Below are positions 63,002-64,000 of a stretch of DNA of 64,000 nucleotides, in pieces. Source of the DNA: Devosia sp. LC5 (GTDB lineage Bacteria > Pseudomonadota > Alphaproteobacteria > Rhizobiales > Devosiaceae). The stretch is from positions 1-64,000 of the forward strand of contig NZ_JNNO01000002.1 of NCBI RefSeq assembly GCF_000735585.1. The letters are read 5' to 3'. The notes under the pieces are model-generated. The model did no database searches. It saw nothing but the letters and a program-made list of their open reading frames with translations, and was not told the origin of the DNA. The number at the start of each line of letters is the position of its first letter. Position 1 is the first letter of the stretch. Position numbers and translations under genes: made by a program.

Positions 63002-64000
63002 ATGAACGAGCGATATGGTTGGGTTGTGGTGGCAGCGGGCGCTGTTATCACCTGTGTAGCAATGGGGGCGATGTTCGCCCTGCCGGTCTATCTGCAGCCG
63101 ATTGCCGAGGAGACCGGCTGGACACGGGCCGGCATTTCGGGCGCCATGACGGTGGGGTTCATCGTCATGGGCGTCGCGGGGTTCGGCTGGGGGGCGCTCA
63201 GCGACCGGATCGGGGCGAGGCCGGTCGTATTGATGGCCGCGCTATTGCTGGGGGCCGGGCTGGTGCTGGCCAGCCGCGCCACCGATTTGCTGGTGTTCCA
63301 ATTCGCCTATGGCGGATTGGTCGGGGCCTCCGGGGGCGCCTTCTTCGCGCCGATCATGGCGGCGGCGGTCGGCTGGTTCGACAAGCATCGGAGTCTCGCC
63401 GTCTCGCTGGTCTCGGGGGGCGGCGGGGTGGCGCCGATGGTCATCACGCCTTTTGCCAGCGTGTTGATCGCCAATTATGGCTGGCGCAGCGCCATGCTCG
63501 CGATTGCCATTGGCGCAGTGACCATCGTGGTGCCGGCAAGCCTGCTCATTCGCCGGGCGCCGGCTTTGGCCGAGGCTCCGGTTCCGGCCGGTGAGAGCGC
63601 ACCCGCCAGGTCCCTGCCTTTACCGGCCACCAGCGCATTGCGGACCCCGCAATTTTTCGTGCTGGCCGGGACCTTCTTTTTGTGCTGCGCCGCCCATTCC
63701 GGCCCGATCTTCCACACCGTGAGCTACGCCATGATCTGCGGGGCGTCGTCGCTGGCGGCGGCGAGCATTTATAGCGTCGAGGGTGTTGCGGGCCTTTTCG
63801 GAAGACTGATCTTTGGCGTGCTGGCCGATCGGCTGGGGGTGCGCCGGGTGCTGGTGGCCGGGCTCGTGCTGCAGGCGGTGGGCATCTACACCTATATCTA
63901 TGTCACGCAGCTGACCGATTTCTATATGCTGGCCGTGGTGCTGGGCATGGCCTATGGCGGGGTAATGCCGCTTTACGCGGTGCTGGCGCGCGATTATTTC
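63002..64000 (+). CDS. MFS transporter, 3' end beyond the window
   Basis: 333 codons from ATG at 63002 (GGGAGAGGAG upstream) with no stop before the window ends, so the C-terminus is missing. Helices are clear: YGWVVVAAGAVITCVAMGAM, then the MFS loop 2-3 motif GWGALSDRIGARPV, and a second copy GRLIFGVLADRLGVRRV after the central loop. The pattern resembles the monocarboxylate/oxalate-formate-type MFS group. Ten or so of twelve helices are within the window. Substrate unknown; PadR upstream may control it. Confidence 0.9.
   Translation, partial: MNERYGWVVVAAGAVITCVAMGAMFALPVYLQPIAEETGWTRAGISGAMTVGFIVMGVAGFGWGALSDRIGARPVVLMAALLLGAGLVLASRATDLLVFQFAYGGLVGASGGAFFAPIMAAAVGWFDKHRSLAVSLVSGGGGVAPMVITPFASVLIANYGWRSAMLAIAIGAVTIVVPASLLIRRAPALAEAPVPAGESAPARSLPLPATSALRTPQFFVLAGTFFLCCAAHSGPIFHTVSYAMICGASSLAAASIYSVEGVAGLFGRLIFGVLADRLGVRRVLVAGLVLQAVGIYTYIYVTQLTDFYMLAVVLGMAYGGVMPLYAVLARDYF

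Overview
The window reads as a contiguous piece of an alphaproteobacterial chromosome, most likely Hyphomicrobiales (Rhizobiales) and plausibly a Devosia-like bacterium. The grounds are the priA / atpHAGDC order, the rsfS-rlmH-envC-ctpA-rppH and obg-proB-proA-nadD clusters, the L21 protein with a long C-terminal extension, a REP-like palindrome of the type scattered through Rhizobiales, and high GC throughout. Genus is an inference from gene content and style; no database comparison was possible.

Layout. 1-6.3 kb: end of priA, a ParDE toxin-antitoxin pair, then the F1 ATP synthase operon atpHAGDC closed by a strong terminator. 6.4-24.5 kb: mostly housekeeping. A Cache-PAS chemoreceptor faces a long minus-strand series: amino-acid racemase, rppH, YibQ-like deacetylase, ctpA, envC (with a CtrA-like site upstream), a VapBC-like pair, rlmH, rsfS, nadD, proA, proB, obg, three overlapping GNAT acetyltransferases, rpmA, rplU, an MBL-fold protein and a gamma-glutamylcyclotransferase-like protein. 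A tRNA-Ser(CGA) lies at 24.46 kb.

25.0-40.3 kb: a carbohydrate-utilisation locus. A minus-strand operon encodes a split transketolase, an FGGY kinase, a TIM-barrel sugar isomerase and a nucleoside-hydrolase-family protein. It diverges from a DeoR regulator. Beyond the regulator lies an oligopeptide/oligosaccharide-type ABC importer, followed by two tandem intracellular DUF5060/DUF4038 (apiosidase-like, GH140-related) glycosidases. Isomerase, kinase and two-subunit transketolase are exactly the parts of the known non-oxidative D-apiose pathway, so an apioside-degrading system is the leading hypothesis. 40.3-42.6 kb is degenerate accessory DNA: a GH43 remnant, a DUF6683-like protein, small orphan ORFs and a DUF4123-like remnant.

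42.6-52.3 kb: metal uptake. A siderophore ABC importer ends in a truncated siderophore-interacting reductase. It abuts a convergent FecCD/BtuFCD-type importer that lies downstream of a clear cobalamin riboswitch. Two near-identical 18-bp palindromic sites, Zur-like, sit before that importer and before a divergent fused periplasmic zinc chaperone (AztD-like propeller plus ZinT). 52.8-57.1 kb: SulP transporter, tandem universal stress protein, HAD phosphatase, SDR protein. 57.2-64 kb: TetR regulator, RND pump (membrane fusion protein and inner-membrane pump), PadR regulator with a perfect palindromic operator, and an MFS transporter running off the end.
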